Shown here piece by piece: positions 1 to 8,111 of a stretch of 64,000 bases of DNA. The notes beneath the pieces were generated by a model. It worked only from the letters and a program-made list of their open reading frames with translations. It made no database searches and was not told where the DNA came from. Source of the DNA: JACMJL01 sp963791805 (GTDB lineage: Bacteria > Bacillota > Clostridia > Clostridiales > Clostridiaceae); assembly GCA_963791805.1 (NCBI GenBank), contig CAWBTU010000006.1, positions 372,001 through 436,000 on the forward strand, read 5' to 3'. How positions within the stretch are numbered: the stretch's first letter is position 1; every line of letters starts with the position of its first letter. Position numbers and translations under genes: made by a program.

Positions 1-2
1 AA

Positions 3-1499
3 AAATTCAGATTGCCAGAAGAATTTCCTGAAAAGGTGTTAAGTTATACTGAAAGCATTGGCGATGAAATTCCTAAAGAAGAGTATAGTCGAAGAAAAGA
101 TTACAGAGGTAAGCACATTGTTACTATCGATGGAGAAGACGCTAAGGATTTAGATGATGCAGTTTCTATAGAAAAACTGCCTAATGGCAACTTTAGTTTA
201 GGTGTTTATATTGCAGATGTTTCTCATTATGTTAAAGATAAAAGTCCTTTAGATGTAGAAGCGCTCAAGAGAGGAACTTCAGTTTATCTTATTGATAGAG
301 TTATTCCAATGCTACCACCTAAGCTTTCAAATGGGCTTTGCTCTTTAAACCCTAAGGTTGATAGGCTTACTTTAAGCTGTGTTATGGAAATAGACAGTAC
401 AGGTAAAGTTATAGATCACGATATACAAGAAAGCATCATAAAGACAAGTGAAAGAATGACCTATACGGATGTTACTAAAATCCTTCGAGATAAAGATGAA
501 GAAACTATAAAAAAATATGATTATTTGTATGATGACTTTAAAACTATGGAAGAACTTTGCGAAATATTATTTAAAAAGAGAATGAGCAGAGGAGCTATAG
601 ATTTTGATTTCGATGAATCAAAAATAATTCTAAATGCAGGGGGTAAACCTATAGATATAGAACCCTATGAAAGAGCCATTGCAAATAGGATTGTTGAAGA
701 ATTCATGCTAGTATGTAACGAAACTGTTGCTGAACATATTTTCTGGATGAATATACCGTTTGTATATAGAACACATGATGAACCTGATGAAGAAAAATTA
801 ATGCATTTTAATGAGTTTGTACATAATCTTGGATATATAATTAAATGGGGGAAAGAAGTTCATCCTAAAGCACTTCAGGATATAGTTGAAAAAGTAAAAG
901 GTAACAAAGAAGAAACTGTTATTAACACACTTTTACTCCGTTCCATGAAGCAGGCAAGGTATTCTCCTGATTGCTCTGGTCACTTTGGGCTTGCAGCAAA
1001 ATACTACTGCCATTTTACTTCACCAATTAGAAGATATCCAGATTTAATAATTCATAGGATAATTAAAATGACGATAAATGGACAGTTGGATGAGAAGAGA
1101 ACTAAAAAGTTAGTGGGCGAAGTTGATTATGCATCTACTCAATCCTCAGATACTGAGAGAGTAGCTCAAGAAGCAGAAAGAGAAGTTGACGATTTAAAGA
1201 AAGCAGAATATATGCAAGGTAAAATTGGAGAAGAGTTTGATGGAATTATTTCTTCAGTAACAGGCTTTGGTGTATTTGTACAGCTTCATAATACTGTAGA
1301 GGGATTGATACATATTAGTGCTATGGATGATGATTACTATGTATATGATGAAAGACATCTGTGCTTAATAGGAGAACGTACAAAGAACATCTATAGACTT
1401 GGAGATGAAATCAAAATAAAAGTTGAAAAAGTTGATATAGCAGCTAGAGAAATATATTTTGATTTAGTAAAAAAGGAAGAAGTTAAAGAAGAAGAATAG
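3..1499 (+). CDS. rnr: Ribonuclease R, 5'-truncated by window edge
   Basis: 3'-to-5' exoribonuclease of the RNase II/R (RNB) family, which degrades structured RNA and works with tmRNA in ribosome rescue. The reading frame is open from the first bases, so the true start and the N-terminal cold-shock domains lie outside the window; a TTG at 12 is not a credible start. The RNB catalytic region carries the acidic cluster IDGEDAKDLDDA (about residues 41-52 of the visible part), and the conserved HFTSPIRRYPDL block follows near 1015-1045. A C-terminal S1 RNA-binding domain (GEEFDGIISSVTGFGVFVQL onward) ends in a short acidic/lysine tail. It lies directly upstream of smpB and ssrA, the usual Firmicute order. 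About 495 of an expected 700-750 residues are present. Identification is firm. Confidence 0.96.
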   Translation, partial: KFRLPEEFPEKVLSYTESIGDEIPKEEYSRRKDYRGKHIVTIDGEDAKDLDDAVSIEKLPNGNFSLGVYIADVSHYVKDKSPLDVEALKRGTSVYLIDRVIPMLPPKLSNGLCSLNPKVDRLTLSCVMEIDSTGKVIDHDIQESIIKTSERMTYTDVTKILRDKDEETIKKYDYLYDDFKTMEELCEILFKKRMSRGAIDFDFDESKIILNAGGKPIDIEPYERAIANRIVEEFMLVCNETVAEHIFWMNIPFVYRTHDEPDEEKLMHFNEFVHNLGYIIKWGKEVHPKALQDIVEKVKGNKEETVINTLLLRSMKQARYSPDCSGHFGLAAKYYCHFTSPIRRYPDLIIHRIIKMTINGQLDEKRTKKLVGEVDYASTQSSDTERVAQEAEREVDDLKKAEYMQGKIGEEFDGIISSVTGFGVFVQLHNTVEGLIHISAMDDDYYVYDERHLCLIGERTKNIYRLGDEIKIKVEKVDIAAREIYFDLVKKEEVKEEE

Positions 1500-1507
1500 T
1501 TTAAATT

Positions 1508-1543
1508 AAGTGGAATTGACTCTATCCAATCAATTCCACTTAG
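1508..1543 (+). terminator. Hairpin after rnr, probable terminator
   Basis: A 13-bp perfect stem (1508-1520 with 1531-1543) and a 10-nt loop lie 9 bases after the rnr stop. It is followed by a mixed T/A stretch, not a clean T tract, so termination may be partial. A new promoter follows before smpB, which fits a transcription unit boundary. Confidence 0.5.
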
Positions 1544-1629
1544 TTAAGTATTAATATGTATAAAAATCGGATACTAGCTGTAATATAATATATGTAGGAT
1601 TATTATATTATTAACAGCCGTCAAGGTGT

Positions 1630-1659
1630 TTGACAAAATCTAAAAATAGATAGTATAAT
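1630..1659 (+). promoter_or_regulatory. Sigma-A type promoter of smpB
   Basis: Perfect TTGACA at 1630-1635 and TATAAT at 1654-1659 with an 18-bp spacer. Transcription would start about 1666, giving a short leader of about 30 nt to the smpB Shine-Dalgarno site (AGGAGGTG, 1683-1690). Confidence 0.75.
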
Positions 1660-1695
1660 CAAATATCAAATGGAATACAATTAGGAGGTGGGTTT

Positions 1696-2166
1696 ATGGC
1701 AGAAAAATCAGTAAATAAAACTTTAGCAGAAAATAGAAAAGCCAGACATGATTACTTTATACTTGAAGGCTTTGAAGCAGGAATTGAGTTAGTTGGTACA
1801 GAAGTTAAATCAATTAGAGCTGGAAAAGCAAATTTAAAAGATTCTTATGCTGAAGTAAGAAATGGAGAAGTGTTTATTAGAAATATGCATATTAGTCCTT
1901 ACGAACAAGGAAATATTTTCAATAAGGACCCACTTAGAGACAGAAAACTTCTTCTTCATAAAAGTGAAATATTAAAGCTTCTTGCTTATACTGCCCAACA
2001 AGGATATACAATAGTACCACTTTCATTATACTTAAAGAATGGAATGGTAAAAGTTCATGTTGCAGTTGCACAAGGTAAAAAGGATTATGACAAAAGAGAT
2101 ACTATGCTTGAAAAGGCAGCAAAAAGAGATATTGATAGACAAATGAAAGAACGAACTAAAATGTAA
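1696..2166 (+). CDS. smpB: SsrA-binding protein SmpB
   Basis: Small basic protein that binds tmRNA and delivers it to stalled ribosomes for trans-translation. The 156-residue length is normal for the family. Recognisable blocks are the N-terminal NRKARHDYFILEGFEAGIEL, the GTEVKSIRAGKANLKDSYAE segment, the IVPLSLYLKNG strand and the basic C-terminal tail (AQGKKDYDKRDTMLEKAAKR and DIDRQMKE). The ATG at 1696 is supported by AGGAGGTG ending 5 bases upstream. It is immediately followed by ssrA, its RNA partner. Identification is firm. Confidence 0.98.
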   Translation: MAEKSVNKTLAENRKARHDYFILEGFEAGIELVGTEVKSIRAGKANLKDSYAEVRNGEVFIRNMHISPYEQGNIFNKDPLRDRKLLLHKSEILKLLAYTAQQGYTIVPLSLYLKNGMVKVHVAVAQGKKDYDKRDTMLEKAAKRDIDRQMKERTKM

Positions 2167-2287
2167 TAATTGCTATTGCATATTAGTTTAATAAGTTGTA
2201 ATATAAAGTAGCATCGTTTATTGAAGATTAGCGTACAAGGTACTTAATTGTCAATTGATTAAATTCAGTTGCCAGTTACTTTAACTT

Positions 2288-2641
2288 GGGGGCGTATTTG
2301 GCTTCGACGGGGGTGCGTTGTATTTGAGAAGCGAGTCGAGGGAACCTGTGGACCCGCGTTAAAAAACTATGGGAATAAATATAAACGCTAACGATAATTT
2401 AGCACTAGCAGCTTAGTCTGCTACGTCCTCCCTTTGACGACCGCGACTTAGGATAGGGCGCCGACAGCGGTGAAACGAGCCTGGGTAAGCTTTGCCTCAG
2501 GAACGGGATTTATGAAGCTACTGAAACCAACAGCCTGTCCTTAGGCACTTGGCAGAGGGAATGTTAATGTAAGGACTGCACTCGGAGATGCTCAGGTATT
2601 ACTGCTTTCGGACAGCGGTTCGACACCGCTCGCCTCCACCA
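2288..2641 (+). ncRNA. ssrA: Transfer-messenger RNA (tmRNA)
   Basis: One-piece tmRNA of 354 nt. The 5' end GGGGGCG (2288-2294) pairs with CGCCTCC (2631-2637) to form the alanine acceptor stem with one G-U pair, and a 3' ACCA (2638-2641) is encoded. The T-arm lies at 2614-2630 (AGCGG, TTCGACA loop, CCGCT). The tag reading frame at 2387-2416 reads Ala-Asn-Asp-Asn-Leu-Ala-Leu-Ala-Ala then TAG, a typical clostridial degradation tag. A weak promoter-like TTGATT (2255-2260) and TACTTT (2277-2282) lie just upstream, so it may have its own promoter or be processed from the smpB transcript. Confidence 0.97.
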
Positions 2642-2670
2642 TACATAAACTATAATATTGATACAATAGA

Positions 2671-2706
2671 AAGTCCTTGATTTCAAGGGCTTTTAGTGTT
2701 TTTTGA
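2671..2706 (+). terminator. Rho-independent terminator of ssrA
   Basis: Stem AAGTCCTTGA (2671-2680) with TCAAGGGCTT (2683-2692), a 2-nt apparent loop that opens to a small loop, then a T-rich run (TTTAGTGTTTTTT). It lies 30 bases after the mature tmRNA 3' end. Confidence 0.8.
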
Positions 2707-2820
2707 GCAAAAGTATTTTTTTAGGCTCTTCTATGGGCTCAGATTTAGAATAAATACTGGCGTTAATACCATGGTTGCTTTAATAATTATTTTTAAAATA
2801 TTAATGGAAGATAAAAATAT

Positions 2821-2864
2821 TTGCACTTATGCTTTTATAGTGTATAATTAAAGCATAAATGCAA
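2821..2864 (+). promoter_or_regulatory. abiE promoter embedded in a 16-bp dyad operator
   Basis: TTGCAC (2821-2826) and TATAAT (2843-2848), spacer 16 bp, form a promoter. The same bases form an inverted repeat: 2821-2836 and 2849-2864 match at 14 of 16 positions when one arm is reverse-complemented, with 12 bp between them. The arms cover the -35 and lie just after the -10. AbiEi antitoxins are known to bind inverted repeats in their own promoter, so this is the likely autorepression operator. Confidence 0.7.
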
Positions 2865-2877
2865 AGAGGTTGATAGT

Positions 2878-3471
2878 ATGAATTATCGAGAAAAATTGGA
2901 AAAATTAATAATCGAAAAAAAAGGTCTAATTATTACTAAAGAGGTTGAAGAGGCAGGTATTCCACGTCAATATTTAACCAGCTTTACTAGAGAAAATAAG
3001 CTTGAGAGAGTCACATATGGTGTATACCTTACGTGTGAGGCGTTTCAGGATGAGATGTATACACTTCAAGCTAAGAGTAAAAGAATTATTTTTTCACATG
3101 AGACTGCGTTATATTTACACGAATTGACAGATAGAGATCCACTTGAATGGTCTGTTACTATTCCATCAGGATATAATGGGTCAAATTTAAGAGAAGCGGG
3201 GATTAAAGTCTATACCGTTAAAAAAGAACTTCAACTAATGGGTGTTATTGATTTAAAAACCGTATATGGAAGACTTGTTAAAGTTTATAATAAGGAAAGG
3301 ACTATTTGTGATATTGTTCGTAACCGAAACAATATGGATGCTTCAATTTTAAATGAAGCCATTAAGGAATATTTAAATAGTAAGGATAAAAATGTTCCGA
3401 TGCTATTAAGGTATTCCAAAGAACTAGGTATTCAAAATATTGTAAGGAATTATGTGGAAATTTTACTATGA
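2878..3471 (+). CDS. abiEi: Type IV antitoxin, AbiEi family
   Basis: Antitoxin half of a type IV AbiE toxin-antitoxin module; AbiEi proteins repress their own operon and neutralise AbiEii without direct contact. The 197-residue protein has the N-terminal winged-helix (about residues 1-60, with the GLIITKEVEEAGIPRQYL recognition region and the following GVY turn), then the AbiEi C-terminal region with FSHETALYLHELTD and TICDIVRNRNN. The start at 2878 follows AAAGAGG 8-14 bases upstream. It overlaps the toxin gene by 4 bases (ATGA), so the two are translationally coupled. An operator-like dyad lies over the promoter. The module sits just after ssrA, a common place for acquired DNA. Confidence in family is high. 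Confidence 0.9.
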   Translation: MNYREKLEKLIIEKKGLIITKEVEEAGIPRQYLTSFTRENKLERVTYGVYLTCEAFQDEMYTLQAKSKRIIFSHETALYLHELTDRDPLEWSVTIPSGYNGSNLREAGIKVYTVKKELQLMGVIDLKTVYGRLVKVYNKERTICDIVRNRNNMDASILNEAIKEYLNSKDKNVPMLLRYSKELGIQNIVRNYVEILL

Positions 3472-4310
3472 AAAACTTAAGACAAATAAAAGACTTAATA
3501 AATAATATGAGTAAAGAAAAGAATATTAACGCCCAAATTATTTTGAGAAACTATATGCTGGAAAGGCTTCTTGAGAGAATATCCATATCTGAATTTAATG
3601 ATAAATTTATACTAAAAGGGGGTATGTTAGTGGCCGCAATAGTTGGTGTAGATATGCGATCAACTATTGATATGGATGCAACCATAAAATCTTATCCAGT
3701 GACCATGGAATCTATTAAAAGTGCCTTCTCTGTTATTTTGTCAGCACCAATAAATGATGGAGTAAAGATAGAACTTAAAAGAATAGAGAAGATACGTGAT
3801 GAAGATGATTACAATGGATTTAGAGTTTCACTAGAAGCGTTGATGGATTATGCTAGAATCCCATTAAAGGTAGATATTACTACTGGTGATAAAATTACAC
3901 CTAGGGAAGTTGTTTATACATTTGACTTACTGTTAGAGGATAGAAGCATTGATATTCTTGCATATAATATTGAAACGGTGATAGCTGAAAAGCTTGAAAC
4001 CATTATTGCAAGGGGTATAGCAAATACAAGGATGAGGGATTTCTATGATATTTATATTCTCTTAAAGTTGCAGGAACATAATATTGATAAAGTGTTATTA
4101 GGTAAGGCAATTATTGAGACATCAGAAAAAAGAGGTTCGATGAATGTGTTATCTGATGGATACTTAATTCTTGAAGAAGTTTTTTCAAGTGATATTTCAT
4201 ATAATCATTGGATTAGGTACCAGAAGAAATATAGTTATGCTGATTATATTTCATGGAATGAGGTTAAGGATTCTGTCTTAAAATTATGGGATTTAGTATA
4301 TTTAAGTTAG
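3468..4310 (+). CDS. abiEii: Type IV toxin, AbiEii nucleotidyltransferase
   Basis: Toxin partner of the AbiE module, a DUF1814 nucleotidyltransferase-like protein of 280 residues that acts in the cytoplasm; family members act as GTP-binding or tRNA-modifying bacteriostatic toxins and can abort phage infection. Motifs visible are the LKGGMLVA nucleotidyltransferase loop (about residues 49-56), the acidic strand RSTIDMDAT (about 67-75), and the C-terminal EKLETIIARGIANTRMRDFY block with the family's K/R-x-D-x-YD pattern. The gene appears intact. It starts inside the stop of abiEi, so the two are one operon. What activates it is not visible in the sequence. Confidence 0.9.
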   Translation: MKNLRQIKDLINNMSKEKNINAQIILRNYMLERLLERISISEFNDKFILKGGMLVAAIVGVDMRSTIDMDATIKSYPVTMESIKSAFSVILSAPINDGVKIELKRIEKIRDEDDYNGFRVSLEALMDYARIPLKVDITTGDKITPREVVYTFDLLLEDRSIDILAYNIETVIAEKLETIIARGIANTRMRDFYDIYILLKLQEHNIDKVLLGKAIIETSEKRGSMNVLSDGYLILEEVFSSDISYNHWIRYQKKYSYADYISWNEVKDSVLKLWDLVYLS

Positions 4311-4322
4311 CTAATTAACATT

Positions 4323-4406
4323 ATGATTAATATAGCATTGCAACAAGTTATTGAAAATGGATTAGACGAAAACGATAAAATAATTGATGAAGAACGTACA
4401 TTCTAA
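4323..4406 (+). CDS. Possible 27-residue ORF, unrecognised
   Basis: A short open frame (starts MINIALQQVIENG) fills the gap between abiEii and the SWIM gene. It has no good ribosome site and could equally be the leftover end of a deleted gene. I do not recognise it and list it only because it occupies the gap. Confidence 0.15.
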   Translation: MINIALQQVIENGLDENDKIIDEERTF

Positions 4407-4429
4407 TAAGGAAGAGTGATGGGTAGAAG

Positions 4430-6115
4430 ATGAACATTAATAATTTTCAAGAACATGTTAATAATATAATTTTACAGAGAGGCTATGACTATTATACTTA
4501 TGGAAATATAATAGAAACATATGAACAGGGAGATAATGAATATGTTTTTCAAGTTGAGGGAAATGAAGATTATGAAGTAGTAGTTCAAATAGATAAAAAT
4601 GGAGAAATTCTATATTCGGATTGTGATTGTCCTTATGATTTTGGCCCTATTTGTAAGCACGAAATAGCAGCTTACTTTGAACTCAGGGAGATTTTAAGCA
4701 ATAAATCATCTGAAAAAGATATTAAAAAAGAAGTAACAAAGAAATTAAAAATAGAAGAAGTTCTGAAAGAAGTTTCTAGAGAAGAACTGATTGACATTAT
4801 AGTGGATATTACTAGGAAGGATTCCACTTTGAAAAATAGCCTTATTTTTAGATACTCAAAGGGAGACGAAAAAGAAGAACTAAGCAAATGTAGAAAATTA
4901 TTAGACTCAATTGTAAGAAAATACACTGGGAGAGAAGGTTTTATTTCCTATAGAGAAACTAGTGGCTTTGTGAATGAAATCTTCGAATTGATAGATAAGG
5001 TAAGAGAAACTTATGAGGATAGTAATAATTTTATATTAGCCTTAGATATGGCACTTTTGCTATTGGAAGAATCTATAGAAGCATTTCAATATGCAGATGA
5101 TTCAGATGGAGAGATAGGTGGATTAGTATCAGAAATAATAGAGTTATTGGCGGAAATAGTAGAGGAGTCTGAACAATTAGATATAAAAACACGAGAAAAA
5201 TTGTTTGCTAAACTATTAGAACAAGCGGATAATAAAATTTTTAATGGATGGGAAGATTTTAAAGTTGACATAATTAGGGTGTGCTCGTTGTTTTCTAATG
5301 TAGAAGAATTTAGAAATAGGCTTAAACTCAAGTTAGAATGTTTAATTGATGGAAATATAAATGATGAAAATAAAAACTATTATAATCAAAGTATGCTTTT
5401 AATTGTTTTTGATATTATAGACAAATATGAAAGCAAAGAAGATTCAGAACAATTTATAAAAAAAAATCTTAGGTTTTCAACGTTTAGGGAGCTTTATATA
5501 AATAGATTTATAGCAGAGAAAAATTACTTAAAAGTATTAGATTTAGCATTAGAAGGAGAACGACAAGACAAGCAATATGCTGGTCTAGTATCAAAATGGA
5601 AAAAAATAAGATATATTGCATATAAAGAACTTTCATTTAAAAGTGAACAAGAGAAATTGGCTATGGAGTTGTTAACCAATGGGGACTTTGAATATTATAT
5701 TGAGCTAGAAGAACTTCATAAAGATGAAATAGATGCTTTTTATATCAACATTAGAGAGAAATTAAAAAAAGAAAAAAGCTGGTATGGAAAAAGTATGTAT
5801 CTTAAGCTTATTGTTATGAAAAACGATTTAGATGAGATAATGGATTATGTTAGGAAAAATCCAGAAAGCATAGAACAATATTCAGAAATCATAGCTGAAA
5901 AGTATAATGAAGAGGTTGTTAGTATTTATAGAAAATATATAGAGTCAAGAGCAAAGCAAGCCTCAAATAGAAATCAATATCGAGAAGTTTGCCACATCAT
6001 TCTTAGATACAAAAAGTTAGCAGGAATTAGTAGCTTAGAAGAGATTGTAATTCAATTATCTATATTGAATAAAAAAAGACCTGCATTTTTAGATGAGTTA
6101 AGTAAATTGAAATAG
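4430..6115 (+). CDS. SWIM zinc-finger protein
   Basis: 561-residue cytoplasmic protein with a SWIM-type zinc finger near its N-terminus: C65-x-C67, then C75-x-H77 (CDCPYDFGPICKH). The rest (about 90-560) is a helix-rich, highly charged region without a motif I can name, and resembles the repeat-like tails of other bacterial SWIM proteins. SWIM fingers bind DNA or protein; bacterial members often sit near SNF2 helicases, but none is present here. The ATG at 4430 has only a weak site (GGAAGAG about 14 bases upstream). It stands alone between the AbiE operon and the GGDEF gene. Function is not predictable; the finger is clear. Confidence 0.75.
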   Translation: MNINNFQEHVNNIILQRGYDYYTYGNIIETYEQGDNEYVFQVEGNEDYEVVVQIDKNGEILYSDCDCPYDFGPICKHEIAAYFELREILSNKSSEKDIKKEVTKKLKIEEVLKEVSREELIDIIVDITRKDSTLKNSLIFRYSKGDEKEELSKCRKLLDSIVRKYTGREGFISYRETSGFVNEIFELIDKVRETYEDSNNFILALDMALLLLEESIEAFQYADDSDGEIGGLVSEIIELLAEIVEESEQLDIKTREKLFAKLLEQADNKIFNGWEDFKVDIIRVCSLFSNVEEFRNRLKLKLECLIDGNINDENKNYYNQSMLLIVFDIIDKYESKEDSEQFIKKNLRFSTFRELYINRFIAEKNYLKVLDLALEGERQDKQYAGLVSKWKKIRYIAYKELSFKSEQEKLAMELLTNGDFEYYIELEELHKDEIDAFYINIREKLKKEKSWYGKSMYLKLIVMKNDLDEIMDYVRKNPESIEQYSEIIAEKYNEEVVSIYRKYIESRAKQASNRNQYREVCHIILRYKKLAGISSLEEIVIQLSILNKKRPAFLDELSKLK

Positions 6116-6353
6116 TTTTCAGTTTAATAAAGAGAAGACTTGACGAATAATTAAAGTTCTTAGGAGTTAGTTTCTTCGTAAATTAAAGTCTAGAGTAATG
6201 ATTTTATGTATAGAAAAACTAAGAAATATATTGATTCTAATGTAATGAAATCAAATTGGGATTATAATCTAAAATATATTAAATATTAAGATAGGGAAAC
6301 AAATAAAATAGGGGATAGGTAAGGGTAATAATATTATATTAGTGGAGGAAATT

Positions 6354-7835
6354 ATGAATTTCTTTAATTGGGAAATTATTAGTATATTGCTAGTTATAAT
6401 TATTCTCTTGGTTTGTTCATGGGTGATTGTAATTAAAAGATTTTCCTATTGTAAAAAGGCAGCTGAAAAAGAACATCACTTTGTTGATGATAGAAATTTG
6501 TTTAATGAAATACTATCTCGAATTGACACCATTGCATTAGTACTAAAGTTAGACGGAACTATCTATTTTGTGAATGCAGCTTTTGAAAAGATAACAGATA
6601 CTACACTTAAAGAGAAGGACTATAAAAATATCTTAGGATTTTTTCAAAATCAATCTTTACAATCAGTTATTGAAGGTTTTGAATATGCATCTAAAAATAA
6701 GACAACTTATCTTATAGAAAAACAACTTATTCGTACAAAGAATAATCAGGAACTAATTATGAAAATCTCCATGAATTATACTGATATTGGGGAAAACAGC
6801 TTCATCATAATTACTGCAAAGGATCTCACACATGAAATTCAATTGGCGAAGGTAAAAGATATTGTTATTCGACTAAATAATATGATTTCTAAGTATTATT
6901 GTTTAGATGATTATTTTGATGACATTCTTAGAAGCCTAATTGAGGTTATACCGTATGCTGAACTCGGTAGCATATTATTAGTAGATGATAACAATTGTAT
7001 GACCATGAGATCCAATGTGGGGTATAGCATCGACAGTGCAAAGCAATTTAGACTCCAGTTTGAAGAAAGCTTTTTCCATAGATGCTGCGGAGAAAATAGA
7101 ACTAATCCCATTATTATTAATGACCTCTCATCTTATTCAATGAACGGGGTTGCAGGAATCCTAGATAATATTTATGACATTGAGGTAGAATCATCACTTA
7201 GCAGTCCAATTATTATAGATGGAAAGTTACGAGGACTATTAAATCTTGATTCATCTAAGAATGATATATTTAATAATGAAGATTTGGAAATCATGCAATT
7301 TTTGACTGATCAAATATCTTTGGTATTAACTTCACATCAACTGCTTAATCAAACAATTTATTTATCAAGATTTGATCAACTTACAGGCATGTATAATAGA
7401 TGGTATATAAACGAACTAGAGAGCAATATTATACCTAATAGTTTACAAAATAAGAAGCATTTCTATTATGTTATGATGGATGTTAATAACTTAAAAACGG
7501 TCAATGATATATATGGACATATTTCTGGTGATGTTTATCTAAAAGAATTTTCTTTACTTTTGAAAAAACATTCAGGAGAAAAGGATATTTTCATTAGAAT
7601 TGGTGGAGATGAATTTGTTGGTATTTATTTTGAAATAGATAAGGATTTACTAATTAGTAAAATGAAAATAATTAATCAAGATTTGAAAATAAAAATGAGA
7701 GAGCTTGGGATAGATAATGAGTTAGGCTTTGCATATGGTTTTGTGGAATTCCCAGAAGAGAGCAAGGTGCTTGACCAAGCTATCAAGGTTGCAGATCAAC
7801 GCATGTATTTAAAGAAGAAAGAAATGAAAAAGTAA
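6354..7835 (+). CDS. Membrane-anchored PAS-GAF-GGDEF diguanylate cyclase
   Basis: Predicted diguanylate cyclase making c-di-GMP. Order: one N-terminal membrane segment (about residues 5-25, ISILLVIIILLVCSWVIVI), a PAS domain (about 45-155), a GAF domain (about 170-325) and a GGDEF domain (about 335-490). The active-site loop is intact, RIGGDEF with GGDEF at 417-421. The product-inhibition I-site that normally reads RxxD five residues earlier is GEKD here, so feedback inhibition is probably lost. The ATG at 6354 is preferred over an in-frame GTG at 6342, because the GTG overlaps the ribosome site GTGGAGGAA that serves the ATG. 493 residues. No partner gene is adjacent. Confidence 0.88.
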   Translation: MNFFNWEIISILLVIIILLVCSWVIVIKRFSYCKKAAEKEHHFVDDRNLFNEILSRIDTIALVLKLDGTIYFVNAAFEKITDTTLKEKDYKNILGFFQNQSLQSVIEGFEYASKNKTTYLIEKQLIRTKNNQELIMKISMNYTDIGENSFIIITAKDLTHEIQLAKVKDIVIRLNNMISKYYCLDDYFDDILRSLIEVIPYAELGSILLVDDNNCMTMRSNVGYSIDSAKQFRLQFEESFFHRCCGENRTNPIIINDLSSYSMNGVAGILDNIYDIEVESSLSSPIIIDGKLRGLLNLDSSKNDIFNNEDLEIMQFLTDQISLVLTSHQLLNQTIYLSRFDQLTGMYNRWYINELESNIIPNSLQNKKHFYYVMMDVNNLKTVNDIYGHISGDVYLKEFSLLLKKHSGEKDIFIRIGGDEFVGIYFEIDKDLLISKMKIINQDLKIKMRELGIDNELGFAYGFVEFPEESKVLDQAIKVADQRMYLKKKEMKK

Positions 7836-7940
7836 GATTATTAGGGAAACCTAGAGTGTGCATAAAGCGTATTGATATTCTTATAAAATCCATTGGAATG
7901 GGACTAACCCAATAAAGTCTTAGGATGATTCAGCGCAACC

Positions 7941-7959
7941 ACAGCGGTTTGATACCGCT
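7941..7959 (+). other. tmRNA T-arm-like sequence (possible decayed att site)
   Basis: These 19 bases match the tmRNA T-arm at 2612-2630 at 17 positions; both differences are C-to-T changes in the loop. The acceptor stem and CCA do not follow. It also forms a perfect 8-bp hairpin (7941-7948 with 7954-7961). It could be a remnant of an ssrA integration event or a chance hairpin. Confidence 0.25.
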
Positions 7960-8000
7960 GTCAAGCATTTTCAAAAATGTCCCAAAAATTTTTAATTATT

Positions 8001-8033
8001 AGCACCAGCAAATGCTGGTGCTTTATTGTATTT
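8001..8033. terminator. Strong hairpin terminator at the IS left end
   Basis: Perfect 10-bp GC-rich stem AGCACCAGCA (8001-8010) with TGCTGGTGCT (8013-8022), followed by TTATTGTATTT on the plus strand and by an A/T-rich run on the minus strand. It could stop transcription entering or leaving the IS. Confidence 0.75.
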
Positions 8034-8111
8034 CAAATGGTATATTTGAGTATGGCAAGCACAATATAGAACCAATTAATTATAAGCTAACGCTTTCTAG
8101 ATTTGTCTTTT

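Noticed and set aside
7941..7961. A tRNA gene around the T-arm-like hairpin
   Set aside because: No acceptor stem, D-arm or anticodon arm can be drawn around it.
8088..8099. Shared 12-mer AAGCTAACGCTT near 8088 and 63160 as a common mobile-element end
   Set aside because: It is a short self-complementary sequence, lies inside two unrelated IS elements and does not coincide with their inverted repeats.
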